Shown here piece by piece: positions 45,401 to 57,066 of a DNA stretch of 64,000 nt (position 1 is the first letter of the stretch; every line of letters starts with the position of its first letter). The stretch is from NCBI GenBank assembly GCA_950295325.1, contig OX485805.1, positions 14,681,501 to 14,745,500 of the forward strand, given 5' to 3'. Under the pieces are notes generated by a model, which worked only from the letters and a program-made list of their open reading frames with translations, did not search any database and was not told the origin of the DNA. The DNA is from Polytrichum commune (lineage: Eukaryota > Streptophyta > Polytrichopsida > Polytrichales > Polytrichaceae). Both the position numbers and the translations under genes were made by a program.

Positions 45401-48400
45401 TTGAAAGCTGGTTTTCAATAATCCGGCCCCACTCTTTCAGCATGTTAATATATATATGCCTTGAGGAAACCTTACCCATAAGCTCTCAAACTCACCTTAT
45501 AGTCAATTCATCTGGAGTTTGATCCAGGGACTTTATGTATAACTATAAAGTCCTGTGATCTTTGAACATTGTGGTCCTCTCATCCTGGATTATGCTTTTA
45601 CTGCATCCTGCAGTAAACATTGTACCTCGTTTGCTGTTCATTCACATTCTCACTCTCAGATGGACTGAAGTATTGAGATCTTCTCTTACAAGAGGAAATT
45701 GGGGAGTTTTGTATATGCTTTCTTCGATTGCAAGTATTGCAGACCTCTTGACATATGGATTGTGTGTCAGAGGGACAGAGGGTGGCGCACCTTCAAACGG
45801 CCTGGAGTAGAAGCTTTTCTGGAGCAACTGGCTCTTCACTATGAGTTGGTCATCTACTCTGATCAACTGGGATTTGTAAGTGAATATTTTTATATCGTTC
45901 TTTTTGCATCTATTGTTGTTTAAGGAGTCCACTTTCCTTTAGGCTAGCTTCTTTTTTCTTCCAACAACTAAGGGTTGGTTTACACCATTAACCATGACGT
46001 TGGACCATGGAAGATGGCCTTTTTCCATGGTCCGACTTGGTGTTCAACTTCCATGGTCTGATTTCTCAAAAAATCAATTTACAAAGCCTTCGGGCCCCTC
46101 ACTAGGTGTGAACCAAATGTGGACCAAGAGGAATGACCATGCACCCAAAAAGTGAATGTGTTGATTATTTTAACATATGTCTGAAAAGGGCATTTTTGAA
46201 AAAATTCAAGTTTGACCATTCTCTTGTCTTCTCTTCCCCAAATAAATTTTTATTGAAAAAATATTATAACAACATTTCTCTGGCATGGGCCCCTTCCTTT
46301 TTCTGTCATACCATCTCTTTTGCCTCTCCACCGTAAAACCTGTTGGACCATGTCAGTGGATAATGTAGGCCAAAAAAATGTCTTTTGTGGGTCTCGAACT
46401 CCATGATCACTTTGACATTTATTCCCTGGTGTAAACTGAAGTGGTCCTAGAACAAGTTGAACAGCCAATCACAGATTCTGCAGGGCCTTGGGACGGCTTC
46501 ATGGTCCATGGTGGAAACAACCCCTAAGCTTTAGTAATAATGTTCTGGAGTTATTGTTGGAATGATTCAGTTAAGCCTGTTTGGAAACCTTGGAAGATAA
46601 ATTTCAAGTCTTAATATTATCAGTCCTGTCCTTTACCTCAATTTTTGTCTATATCTGTTGTCACTGACAATGGTGATGTTACTCTATTGAACAGTACGTT
46701 GATCCTGTTCTTGAGAGATTAGATCAGAAGGGTTGCATCAGATACAGGCTCTCACGGGATGCCACACAATACATTAATGGCAAACATTATCGAGTAAGTT
46801 TCTCACCTGCCATTTCTGATATTTCTGTTTTTGCATTCCCTGTTTTAGGTTCTGAAGCTTAATGTTATATTAGAGGCAGAACATTTTTCTTGTCTTTTAA
46901 CCCCTCAAGGAGCAAATTGGATGGCTGCCCACTCTTGGGAGCTGCCAGTCCCCTTGTCTACTTTATATGTTGTTCTCATGTGTGTTTTAGTTCTATAAAT
47001 CTTCAAGAAACTCTTTCTACTTATCTTCGTCTGTACTTATAGATCTCAGTGCTCCTATTGTTCTAGTCCATGACTAATGTCCGACATATGTCATACTTCT
47101 TACTGATTAACTTCCAAATGTCAATCTTCAAGATATCAATATCTGGGAATGAATTGAATAGTAACTACTACATTTTCATATGTCACCACTTCTTCGGGTT
47201 TCACTGGAGCTCTTTATTGGATGAAGGTTTACTGAAAGTTTGAGGTTTGAATATTAACAGGACCTTGCAAAGCTCAACCGGGATCCAAGCCATGTGATTT
47301 ACCTCAGTGGACATGCAACAGAGACAACTCTACAGCCCGAGAATGCCCTACCTGTGAAGCCATGGAAACTGGAAGCTGATGATACTGTTCTTCTAGACCT
47401 CCTACCTTTTCTTGAATGTAAGACTTTTTCACGTCTCTTTGAGTTGGCCAGCATGTTCAGAAGGATATTTTTTCGTTTTCTGTTACTGAAGCTGATGCCA
47501 TGCTCTATGGACTCATGCTGATCTCCAATGTTAAAATCTCTTAATGGAAGGCATTTGGGTGTTTATAATTTGCAGTTGTGGCTCGCCAAAGACCATCAGA
47601 CATCCGACCTGTGTTAGCATCATATGAGGGCTTGGATATCCCAACAGAGTTCAGGGTTAGGACTAAAGAATATCAAAGGTGAGCAACTTCATTATTATTT
47701 TTAATCTAGTAGTAGTAGAAGTGATCTAAGACATTACAGTCAGGTGAATAGCAACTCAATGTTTTTTGTTAGCAATTGAAAGGGGGTTCCAACCAATGTT
47801 GGATCTGTATGCATGAAATCGATAATCAAATTCAATAATTGTATCAAAAGAACCTACCCGACTGGTATCAAAATTGAATTTGGTGGGTATCTCAGGGTGG
47901 AAGTCTTTGTATACCCAATTTATTATTTGGGTCAATACCATTCTAAACCATAGTGATACTAGGGTGGTTATACATAGTTATGAAGGTTCTTGGGTGGTAT
48001 ATAGACCTGAATGTTTATGAGAACTACCTACACCCTACTTGTATCAAAATTTGTAAGTTCTTGTTATAGATTCCCAAATGGTATGGGAAAAAGACTACCA
48101 GTTCAATACTGATTCCAATGCATTGAAGTATGCCTGAATTTTGAATGCACTAAACTTTCACTTGTAGATGACCCACAGCCATCATTCCCAAAATCAATAT
48201 GTATTTATTGTGCAAGATTTTAGAGTGTTGGTTTCAGGTGGAGTAATGGTTTTAGCATTATCTAAATTATGTGCACCTGCAGAAAAAAATGGTCATGGGC
48301 ATAGCTTTACGGTGTTTCTGCAGTTGACAAGTCTGGATTTGTGTTGTGCAGGAAAATGGCAGAGCGCAAGCAACAAAGTCGGCTTTGGAGGGGATCGTCA

Positions 48401-48421
48401 GTCAGTCGGCCAACTACTTAA
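42495..48421 (+). CDS. TIM50: mitochondrial import inner membrane translocase subunit TIM50 (10 exons, 375 aa)
   Basis: Exons: 42495-42777, 43611-43699, 44133-44178, 44454-44515, 44921-45034, 45771-45875, 46695-46793, 47261-47417, 47576-47678, 48352-48421; the sum is 1128 nt, in frame. TIM50 is the TIM23-complex receptor that takes preproteins from the TOM complex in the intermembrane space. A Leu/Arg/Ala-rich presequence is followed by a membrane helix at about 73-93 and an FCP1/NIF-like domain opening with LVLDLNETLVYSDWK. The phosphatase motif DxDx(T/V) is D187-x-N189-x-T here, as in plant TIM50, so catalysis is not expected. RGWRTFKRPGVEAFLE, VIYSDQ, and LEADDTVLLDLLPFLE also match. The small exon 3 acceptor is the least certain junction. 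M20 (42,552) is an alternative start. Intron 6 contains a MITE. Confidence 0.93.
45972..46524. mobile_element. Tourist-like (PIF/Harbinger) MITE in a TIM50 intron, TSD TAA
   Basis: The left terminus GGGTTGGTTTACACCATTAA and the right terminus (reverse complement GGGGTTGTTTCCACCATGGA) match over about 27 bp with one indel, both leading into ACCATGA. TAA flanks each side (45,969-45,971; 46,525-46,527), the 3-bp target typical of PIF/Harbinger elements. Inside is a second palindrome around TTCCATGGTCC. 553 bp, non-coding, between TIM50 exons 6 and 7. Confidence 0.82.
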
Positions 48422-50124
48422 GAGATGCTGATGCAATTTTGCCAACATGCAGAAGGTGCTTGGGGATCTATGACTGATTCAAGCAAGAATATTCATTGTG
48501 AGGTTGGTTATTCATTTGTTTGCTGCAATGGCATGGATTGTGGTGAAGAGACGCTTTTGTTGGATACCATCTTGAGGTGGAAATGCAACCGGTGTCTTTT
48601 CTGGAATCGAACTCCATGGAGCAGCCACATGACGAGCTACACAAATGTGTAGCCCTATGGATGGATGGATTGAAATCCTCAAAATGTGGAGATGATGTGA
48701 TCGAGAGTCATGTTTTTACATGAGGGAGACTCGAACTGCAGTTTTGTTTGAGAGGCAGTAGAAGCACAATCCATCTTTCAAAGGGGCTATTTCCTTTTGA
48801 CAACCTTGCAGGATTAACTTGGATCAAATTAATGGTGAGTTAAATTTAGTGAGATCTTATAGCAGGTTAGTGAGGATGACATTGAAGGCTTCTGATATTT
48901 GAACTAGTGTTCATTTAAAAGAAATCCGACAAGTAGTTTCTAAAATGGGTTTGGTATGCAACATGGTGCACAAATAGTTTCAACATAAGGAAAGAGTTTT
49001 TGGTGACACTGAAGTTGTGTCTGAACTTCTACCTGAAGTTGTGGTTGATTTGGACTTATTACGTAATATTCGGCAGATTTAGTGGAATGTAAGACAGAAG
49101 CGTCTATGACAGATACTTGAGCACCTATGGTCCTTTCAACCCCGAAACTATATCCACTATTTTATTTGGAATGGCAATTATGTAATGAGAATAACAGTTT
49201 TAGATTACATGATTCAGAGCATAACTACTTTCAGGTTACATGAATCAGAGCATATCTAATTTCAAAATCACAGACCTCATTTGATCTCCGTATGGTGAAG
49301 TCACATAGACCTGACCAACCCATCCACCGATAGAGGAGAAAAAGGGATGATGTCGCTGTTTAAAAATGGGTGGCATCACCTGTCTTTATACGATGTGCCT
49401 CCATGTAGAGCAACCCGATCACCCATTCTTCATACCTTCACCTCTCCCACGTTTTTGTGTCACATGGACGAGGCTATTCCTCCCCGAGGACCACTGTCAA
49501 GGGCAGCCATCCAAGCTTACCCATTCTGGGGTCCCTATGATTATGGATGGGTAACAAGGGGGCCAACCATTCTATTTTTTGGATGGGTACAAGGTAGACA
49601 GGTTCATGGGACTGTCCCATCAATGGACGGGTACCCTTTGTTTTTTGAAAAGAATGTGTGGACGGGGGAGTACATGTGACTTAACCCTTGGGCTTTTTTT
49701 CATGGGGTATTCTAGATAATAGAAAGCAATATATGCACTCTGTTTAAAAAAGAATCTTAGGTCAAGTACATTATGTACTATTTAAACTGTACAAAATACA
49801 ATATCAACAGAATTTGCAACAGGTCACAGACCTTGTTGGCAGATCTGGTGTAGTCGACAAATTTCTCATCAGTCTGACATACATAGCATCCATAAATGCT
49901 ACAAGATAACATTAACAAACCTTTCCAGTTCTTTCTGCACATTACTCCAATGTTCTGCACATTACTCCAATGTTTGAAATTGGAGATCTTCATATTCATC
50001 CCAAAACTGGAGCAGTGGTATTTTCTGTGAGAACTTCGTACTGTTGCTGAACAATGCAGTTGCCATGACCACCAAACGGCTTGTGCAACAAAATGATTCT
50101 TTTGTAGAAGATGGGGAGATAGAA
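48422..50124. other. intergenic region between TIM50 and the convergent PAP-like gene
   Basis: Holds the 3' UTRs of both genes. 49,200-49,262 has two imperfect ~31-bp direct copies (TTACATGA(T/A)TCAGAGCAT). 49,300-49,681 is a candidate inverted-repeat element. A 110-codon open frame inside it (49,347-49,679) is not credible as protein. No other gene. Confidence 0.5.
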
Positions 50125-52440
50125 TCACTTTGCAACTCGACGACATCGGCACCAAAATGCTAAGCCGCCACCTCTTCCCTTGGCTACGATGATCTCATCA
50201 TCAGCATAAAACCAAATAAAGAATGGGTCAGTGTTTCCAGGTATGCGGCCTTCGTCTTCTTTCTTACCAATGTTGATTGTGAAATGTGGAAGTGACCCAA
50301 TCTTTATCTTCAACTTGTCAAACAGAAACGCCAAGATCCGCTTATTCATGGAGAAACGGCCCTCAAAAGCGAGTGCACCCAGTGGGCCAAGGTACACCCC
50401 ATTCTCAATCCTCATGGCCTGCACAAGACTAGGAGTTGAGCTATATTCAAACACCATGTCAACAATGTGAAGAACTCAACAAGAACATTGAATGGTTAAT
50501 TCTTTGGCAGAAAAAAATTCATGAAACTTACTGCTGCGTCGAAGTTCTGCACAGCTGTCACAGGCAGATAAGTGCCTCCTCCTGGACCTCCGTTTAGTGC
50601 TTCCCTAACCTACAAGATGCAAGGAAGCCAAAAATCAGAGTGTTGCAATCTTGAAGTGAAAATCCAGTACACTGAGCATTTTGTCAAGGGTTTTGCAAAG
50701 GCACCATTTGATAATGAACGTCTTAGTTGTGTAATTATTGTCAACTGATGAGTGAGGAAACACCACGTACTCTCTACGCAAGTATTGACACCAGATTCAC
50801 TGCATGCCTTGATAACACAAAGGGTCTCTTATCTGTCTTGCTAAGATTGTATCGCTGAAGATAAACCTTGACATGGTTCAAGTTACATGTCATCTGCTGG
50901 TAGCCTAGTGAAATGGAGAAAAAGAAAGGAAGTCGATCATAGTGCAGAAGCTAGGTGAAAGATTCCTTTGAACAGGTTACCAATTTCTGGCCAGTGGTGA
51001 AAACCAGCATCCACGTTCGCCCAGGTGACTGTGAGCCACCAAGATACTCCAGAAAGGTCGAAGGATCAACTTTGGCCTTCTCAATAGCTCGAATAGCTGC
51101 AAAAACCTCAGTAACTGGCACTTTCCTCGTTTTTGCAGCTGTCTTCAAGATGGCAACATGCTCAGATACGTCCACAGGCCCTTTGGGTATGGGACCCTCC
51201 ATCTCGTCAACAGAAACTGAGGAATCTGCACCAGTTTCAGCAGCCCTGTTGGATGGATGTCATGATCTTTCACATGTTGATCAAATTTACACTGTTTCAA
51301 TGTATTCTTTTGACTGAATTATTGTCCTCAAGTTGCAATTTTGAATATTATTCTTCTGGATAAACCAGATCACAGTTATCCCTTCAAAAACCTATGCAAC
51401 AGCATCCCACACCCTCAGGATGCGTCCTCATGTCCTCAACAGCTCTACATCCATCTAGGCTAATATTCCTGTGAAATATCTGAAGAATATGTCGGAGTTA
51501 TTGAAAAATGGTTTACTATGCCTTCAAAATCTATGCAACATCCCTCAGAATGCAGGTGGTACAATATGGTTCGTCCGTTGGAATTCCACAGGTTGCTCAA
51601 AGTGGCTGAAGCACTAATGGGGATCCAATTTATGCTATTCAAATGTTTTGTTCCTTTTGAACTAGTTGCCTTCAAGTTGCACAACTGAATGTCATTCTTC
51701 TGGATAAATCAGAAGTAGCCGATGCCCTAAGTAACAGAAGCCCTGATTCACAGAAAAAGTCTGTTGGATTTCGAAGTGCATTTTTTTGTGCACGAGAAAA
51801 TGGAGAGTTCATATTAGAGTTATCCTTAACTCGACATGGCTTTTGTTCGAGAGTTGGTTGTTTTGCAAACAACACCTTCCATGTTCAGTAAGTTTGCAGT
51901 GCATGCTTGGAGGTAGTGTGGAGGTATGAACGAAGAGCATTCTCCGTCGGTTCATTGAGGGTCAAACTCATTGTGGCATGCCAAAAGGTGATAAAATGAG
52001 TTTGGCTCTCAATGAACCGAAATAGGTTACTCGTCCTTCAAATTCATACACTACCTCCGAGAAAGCATCACAAGTGGTAAGAAATCATTGGTATTGTATT
52101 CAAAACAACCAATGGTAACTCATAGAGAATCAACTCCCTACGAAAAGTTCCATTGAGTTGACGGATAAACTCTATTGTCAAAAACAAGACGAGGGAAGGA
52201 GATCGTACCTGTCCCATCGGCGGTCGTCACAGTGGTCTCCATTTCCATCTTCACAGGCTCTGCCAACCGCCGCACCGACCTCCTGGACGCTATGGAGTAT
52301 GAGACTCCTCGACATGGATGTGCAATTAACTGTGTTCTTGATGGCAAAGCTCGATGCGATCTTTGAAGCCATAGTTCACCTCTGAGGGTAGCAGTCCCAA
52401 CGGACGATGTTGTAGGATGTGGCAAGCTGAGGGAAACCAT
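50125..52440 (-). CDS. PAP/fibr­illin-like plastid protein (4 exons, 282 aa)
   Basis: Exons on the minus strand: 52440-52209, 51225-50981, 50609-50532, 50418-50125; the sum is 849 nt, in frame. An N-terminal Ser/Arg/Thr-rich, acid-poor stretch (about 60 residues) suggests a plastid transit peptide. The middle includes VTEVFAAIRAIEKAKVDPST and GGSQSPGRTWMLVFTTGQKL, comparable to the G-x-W-x-L-x-(Y/F)-T-T strand that opens PAP/fibrillin domains. The C-terminus has ENGVYLGPLGALAFEGRFSM and FFIWFYADDEIIVAKGRGGG, then WCRCRR, comparable to the D-x-(D/E)-(L/I)-x-x-x-(R/K)-G closing motif. Fibrillins are lipocalin-like lipid-binding proteins of plastoglobules and thylakoids. The ligand is unknown. 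The exon 2 acceptor (after 51,226) was chosen for phase. An array of ~290-bp repeats begins just upstream of the start. Confidence 0.75.
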
Positions 52441-52589
52441 TGCAGTTGATTACACGCTCTCGAGTTCCTCACTCACACTACTTCTGCAACAAGGATTCAT
52501 GCAAACACCATGTGTTAGAAATCAAGGAACACTCTGCGAGCGAGTGATTGTGATGGACATCCTCCTGTCCTTTCCACAGCTTGCAAGGA

Positions 52590-53905
52590 AAATCAAAACT
52601 AGCTACTTAAGGTCAATGCTGGGAGGAAATAGTTGCTATGAAAAATTGAGCATATGTCTGCGAAATTTAAATCACTGTGCAAAGAAGTTTTCGCTCCAAA
52701 AGTCCCCTAGTTTGAGCCAGTCTCTGGAAATGCGGCAAGATTCATGCAAGCATATTATAGAAATCCTGGAAGTCTCTGAGTGCTCGTGATTGATAGCAGC
52801 AGCTTCTTGGATGAACTCTTGTGAGTCTGCAAAGTTCAAATGACTGACCAAGCAGATTTCGCTCCAGACATGCCCTAATTTGAGCCAGTCTCTACAAATC
52901 CGGTGAGTTGTACTTAGCTTGGCAGCTCCGCATTGGAAACTAATGCCTTTCCACTACGTGAAGCTTTTTCATTACCTACATGTAAAGTCACTCTGCCCTA
53001 CTAACCCTGTCCAACTCACCCTTCGAACCTCCAATTACCAAACTAGCTACCCGAGGTCAATGCAAAGAGGACAGATACAAATGCTATGTGAAACTGAGCG
53101 AGCACATGTGACTCTGCAAAGTTCAAATGCCTGAGCAAAGCTGCTGTCGCTGCAGACATCCCCTAATTTGCGCCAGTTTTCTACAAATTCGTTGAGCTGT
53201 ACTGAAGCTTGTAGCTCCATTACATCGGGGGCATGACGTCTTTCCAGTAACTGAAGCTTCTCATTCCTTACATGTAAAGTCTCTCTGCCCTACTAACCCT
53301 GCCCAGCTCACACTTCGAACCTCCAATTGTCGAAACTAGCTACCAGAGGTCAATGCAAGGAATATAGGTACAAATGCTATGTGAAAGTGAGTGAGCATAT
53401 GTGACTCTGCAAAATTCAAAGGACTCCGCGCAGAAGATTTCGCACCAGAAATCCCTAATTTGAGCCTTAATAAATTCGGCGAGCTGAACTTAAGTTGGCA
53501 ACTCCATCATGTCGGGACACGATGCCTTTCCAGTACTTGGAGCCTCTAGATTACCTGCATGTAAAGTCTCCCTGCCCTACTGGCCCTGCTCTGCTCACCC
53601 TTCGAACGTCCACTCGCCGAAACTACCTACCCCAGGTCAATGCAAAGAGGATAGATACAAATGCTATGTGACATTAAGCGAGCATATGTGAGGCTGCAAA
53701 TTTCATGTTCCATTCCAGAAATCCTCTAATTTGAGCCAGCCTCTACAAATTCGTGAGTTGTACTTAAGTTGGCAGCTCCATCATGATATCGGCCATGATG
53801 TCTTTCCAGTACCTGCAGCTTCTTGATTACCTACATGTAAAGTCTCTCTGACCTACGGACCCTGCCCAGCTCATCCTTCGAATCTCCAATTAGCGAACCT
53901 CAACT
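52590..53905. repeat. ~290-bp tandem repeat array upstream of the PAP-like gene
   Basis: About four diverged copies. The landmark GAGCCAGTCTCTACAAAT occurs at about 52,882, 53,172, 53,461 and 53,731 (spacing 290, 289, 270 bp). Each copy also has 'ttacctacatgtaaagtc(a/t)ct(c)tgccctac' and 'aggtcaatgcaaagagga(c/t)agatacaaatgctatgtga'. A partial copy extends left to about 52,590. Open frames on the plus strand (52,919-53,134, 53,509-53,691) are repeat copies of one another, not genes. The array begins 150 bp upstream of the plastid gene's start. Confidence 0.88.
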
Positions 53906-54911
53906 CTCGCACTACGCACAATCATTCTACTATCGACAGACAATGGGACGAAGAAGGACAGAGATTCCACACCAATTTCCGAAATGTGGTCGAATTATGC
54001 ATACAGCTCCCGAGTGAGATTACTTCATCGCCGATCTTGTCATCTGTCTCCGCATCAAGCCGAGGGTGACTGAAGAGGATGATAGGAATTCCGATTTCTT
54101 ACAATGCCATGCAATCGATGGAAGGAAGGTCGGGTGGCCGGGGGATTGGATTGGAGAGAAGAGAGACGAGAGGCTTCAGTGTGTGGATAAGGCTTCCCTT
54201 CCTTACCAAACTTAGAAGTTTCCATAATTCCACGTGTACAAGCATGACAAGCATAAGGAAGAATTGAGTGCTAAGTTCCAATGGGCTCCTTTGTGTGACT
54301 AACTAATACCAATTTCCGAACATTTCCTGAGTTTTCGATAGTTTTTATTTATGTATATATGTTATGTTCCTAGTAATTATACACGACCAAAAAATTGTGG
54401 TAATTATGTAAGAAAACATATTTGTCACACAGTTTCATGTGTCCCCACATGTTAGTAAGTGAAGTTGATTTCATCAAAGTGACTGGGAATTGAAATAAAG
54501 TTTTGCACTACAAATGGTAACAACACAACTTGACTAACAATCATATGCAAGACGCTGTCATAGCATATGCATTGTACACATGACTAAATTCAAAATCATA
54601 ATAATACAAAATTCCACATCTATAAGTTGGAGGATTTAAAGTCTAATGTGCAAGGTTATAATGCCACTACATTTGAGTGCTTGCTTGCCAATGCCTTCTT
54701 TCGCTTGGTTACACTAGAATATATTTGTGGTGGACTACATGCGGACTACAACTACCTGTTTCTACCATTTCTTCGCCAATTCTTTGTCAAATGGCCTTCT
54801 CTCAATTTTATCCACTACTTTACCATCACATGCTCATGATTATAAAAAAGGTTTCCTTATAGTTGCATTTCAAATTCAAATTTTATATTAAATTATTTGA
54901 CTAAAATGTTA
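53906..54911. other. spacer, no gene recognised
   Basis: Overlapping small frames on both strands at 54,079-54,281 show no family similarity. The rest is AT-rich. Confidence 0.45.
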
Positions 54912-55111
54912 CTCCCTCTGTTTTAAAATAAAACCGTGGTTTCTATTTCAGTGCGGGATTAAGAACAATGACCGGCTTTGAACCACAATGCGCTTTTTAA
55001 CCAAAATTGGGAGCTGCCGAAAGGCATGAGTAGTGGTAATAACGAAACCATGGTTTTATTCTGGCACGGAGTTTATGTAGAAACCATGGTTTTATTGTGA
55101 AACAGAGGGAG
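54912..55111. mobile_element. Stowaway-like (Tc1/mariner) MITE, 200 bp, TSD TA
   Basis: Ends CTCCCTCTGTTT...AAACAGAGGGAG are inverted (with one or two extra bases inside), flanked by TA on both sides (54,910-54,911; 55,112-55,113). Inner sub-repeats of AAACCATGGTTTTATT mirror the left side's AAAACCGTGGTTT. CTCCCTC(C/T)GT is the hallmark terminus of plant Stowaway elements. Confidence 0.9.
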
Positions 55112-55113
55112 TA

Positions 55114-56365
55114 AATATTTGGGACTTTGTGTTTTAAAAAAATAAAATAAAGAGGAATTCCAAAAAAAAGAAATGTTTTTCATTCATTCAATGAAATAAA
55201 AAATAAATCAAAATAGAAGTGTATACATCCCAACATTTACATCTTAAACCCTAAACCCTCAACTTTAAACAAAATATTGGTCCTTGAGGACACACAACAT
55301 ATTGAACCACACTTGTGCAAAATACTTCAAATCTATAGGTCATTTATCAACAATTAAGAAAAACATACACCATTACTCATCTTGCATTTTCAAGATGTCA
55401 AGACACAAAGCCTTTGAGCTCAATGATTCCTCTAAAGGAGTGGTATATCCGTCGTAAAATAATGAGCATTGTTGTCTTAACCACACATGTGGATCAACAC
55501 ACACATGGGGTACTCCATGTGGTGGACATAATTTCCTAAGTTGATAATATTGTGCAAAATACAACAATTGATAACAATCTTGACAACAATCACACATAGC
55601 ATTTGGCCAACTTTAGAATTTGTCACCTGATTCATGTTCAACAACCCAAGTGCATTTATTTACATTTTAAAAAACTTGTCTCGAATGGAATACACGTATC
55701 GTCAATCCTCCTTACAATGTTTGGAAAACCACAAACATGATGAAAATGATCTATAATATGTATTGGCACCTTATGTGTTAAAATAAACCAAACAAATACT
55801 TTATGGTCATTTGTGAACACAACTTCAACAAGATTAACAAATTTGCAAATTGTTGAAGCCTCTACATCAAATTCACCCGAGAATGTTTTAGCCGTGAGTG
55901 AACCGATAAATAATCAAGCCCCTACCAACCCCACAACCTTTAAAATAGAGAAAGCACACATACAAACAAAAGTGCACATGACTTCATCTAGTGCTTGATT
56001 TTAGTCACACGAAAATGAAATTGTTCGACCAATCACACCCAAATGTTGAGCAAGTCATGTAGTTGCTAGAAACAAATTCTCCCAGCACTTGCTTTTCTAG
56101 GTAGTTTTGGGAATAAGTTGTATGTTGAGTCATCCCACCCTCAAAGCCTATTTTTATTCAAAATCCTTATTGCCCACCGGTTTATTGAGAGAAATAAAGA
56201 AACAAACCTTTGAACCCCAACTAAACCCTTTTGACCCTCAAGAAGCAAGGGTTAGAGGATTTAGAGGGTAGTCTCTCTCTCATAATTGGAGGACCATAGA
56301 AATTATGCTATACATATGGATTTATGTGTGAGATGAGCAACATGTAGCAATTGCCAAAAAGAAAG
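55114..56365. other. AT-rich spacer
   Basis: No gene supported. CCCTAAACCCT at about 55,248 is an isolated telomere-like word, too short to be an interstitial telomere tract. Open frames at 55,373-55,597 (minus) and 55,813-55,998 (plus) are not protein-like. Confidence 0.5.
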
Positions 56366-56491
56366 GGAACAAGGTTATCAACTTTGTGTTAGAATTAAAA
56401 AAACTCGGCCAACTTGGATGACAAGTCAAAGCTTAGTCGGTCCCTTACATATCGATTGTGGCCATTTTAACCAATGTGTGGTCGATTTAAC
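56366..56491. repeat. second copy of the TIM50-upstream repeat, here upstream of RPL4
   Basis: Matches 42,085-42,206 closely; shared runs include AACTTTGTGTTAGAATTAA and CAACTTGGATGACAAGT. It has the right terminus TGTGGTCGATTTAAC but no recognisable left inverted end, so it is a truncated copy. It lies about 575 bp before the RPL4 start. Confidence 0.8.
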
Positions 56492-57066
56492 AATCCTCAA
56501 ATTTAAAGAAATTGGAAACTGAAATTTGGGAGACTCTAATACCCACACGTTTCGAAAACGATGTACAACGAGGATGCATGCACATTGATGCACTCTCCGC
56601 TCCAGATTTCCAGAATAATCAACAACTGACCGGAGTAAAGGAACCAATTTTATTACAAAAACACAAAATCCTCTCTTAATTTTGGTGCCTCTAAATCAAC
56701 TTTGACCGGTATAGAAAAGAAATGTGGTGTAATGTGATGGTGATGATTATGCCTCCGCTCCCTCTACACTAGTGTTAGAGGGAGATGTGGTGGCAGTGGT
56801 GGTGGAGCTCTTAGGAAGAGAATTTCTCAGTGGCGCAGGCCTGGGACCGAGCCTATTTCCCAGAGCTGCGTGGAGCCAGGCGTGGGACCGAGCCAAAAGC
56901 CTTATCCAGTGTGCTCTTCGTCGCCTCGCTCTCGCCCCCTTGGAGCCAGCTTCCCTTTTCTTCCCTTCCCTCCCCTTCTCATCCTCCCCAGGAATTGCAC
57001 CACAACAACTCTGGGAGATTGCGTTCCTTTCCACGGGGAGCGGGTTGATTGCATTGCATTGCAGCA
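56492..57066 (+). other. 5' region of the plastid L4 gene
   Basis: Becomes GC-rich toward the start codon. GC(C/G)TGGGACCGAGCC occurs twice about 45 bp apart (56,838 and 56,882 areas), a small direct duplication that may lie in the promoter or 5' UTR. No TATA box was identified with confidence. Open frames on both strands here overlap each other and are not called. Confidence 0.4.

Noticed and set aside
49347-49679. 110-codon plus-strand frame
   Set aside because: Lies within a self-complementary stretch, has erratic composition and no similarity that I can recognise.
52919-53691. Two similar plus-strand frames suggesting a small gene family
   Set aside because: They are successive copies of the ~290-bp tandem repeat in the same relative position, with no start context or splice signals.
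55244-55258. Telomere-like CCCTAAACCCT
   Set aside because: Under two repeat units; not an interstitial telomere tract.
57049-57066. N-terminal extension of RPL4 from a TTG codon
   Set aside because: Nuclear plant genes rarely start at TTG; the ATG at 57,067 has good context and gives a normal transit peptide.
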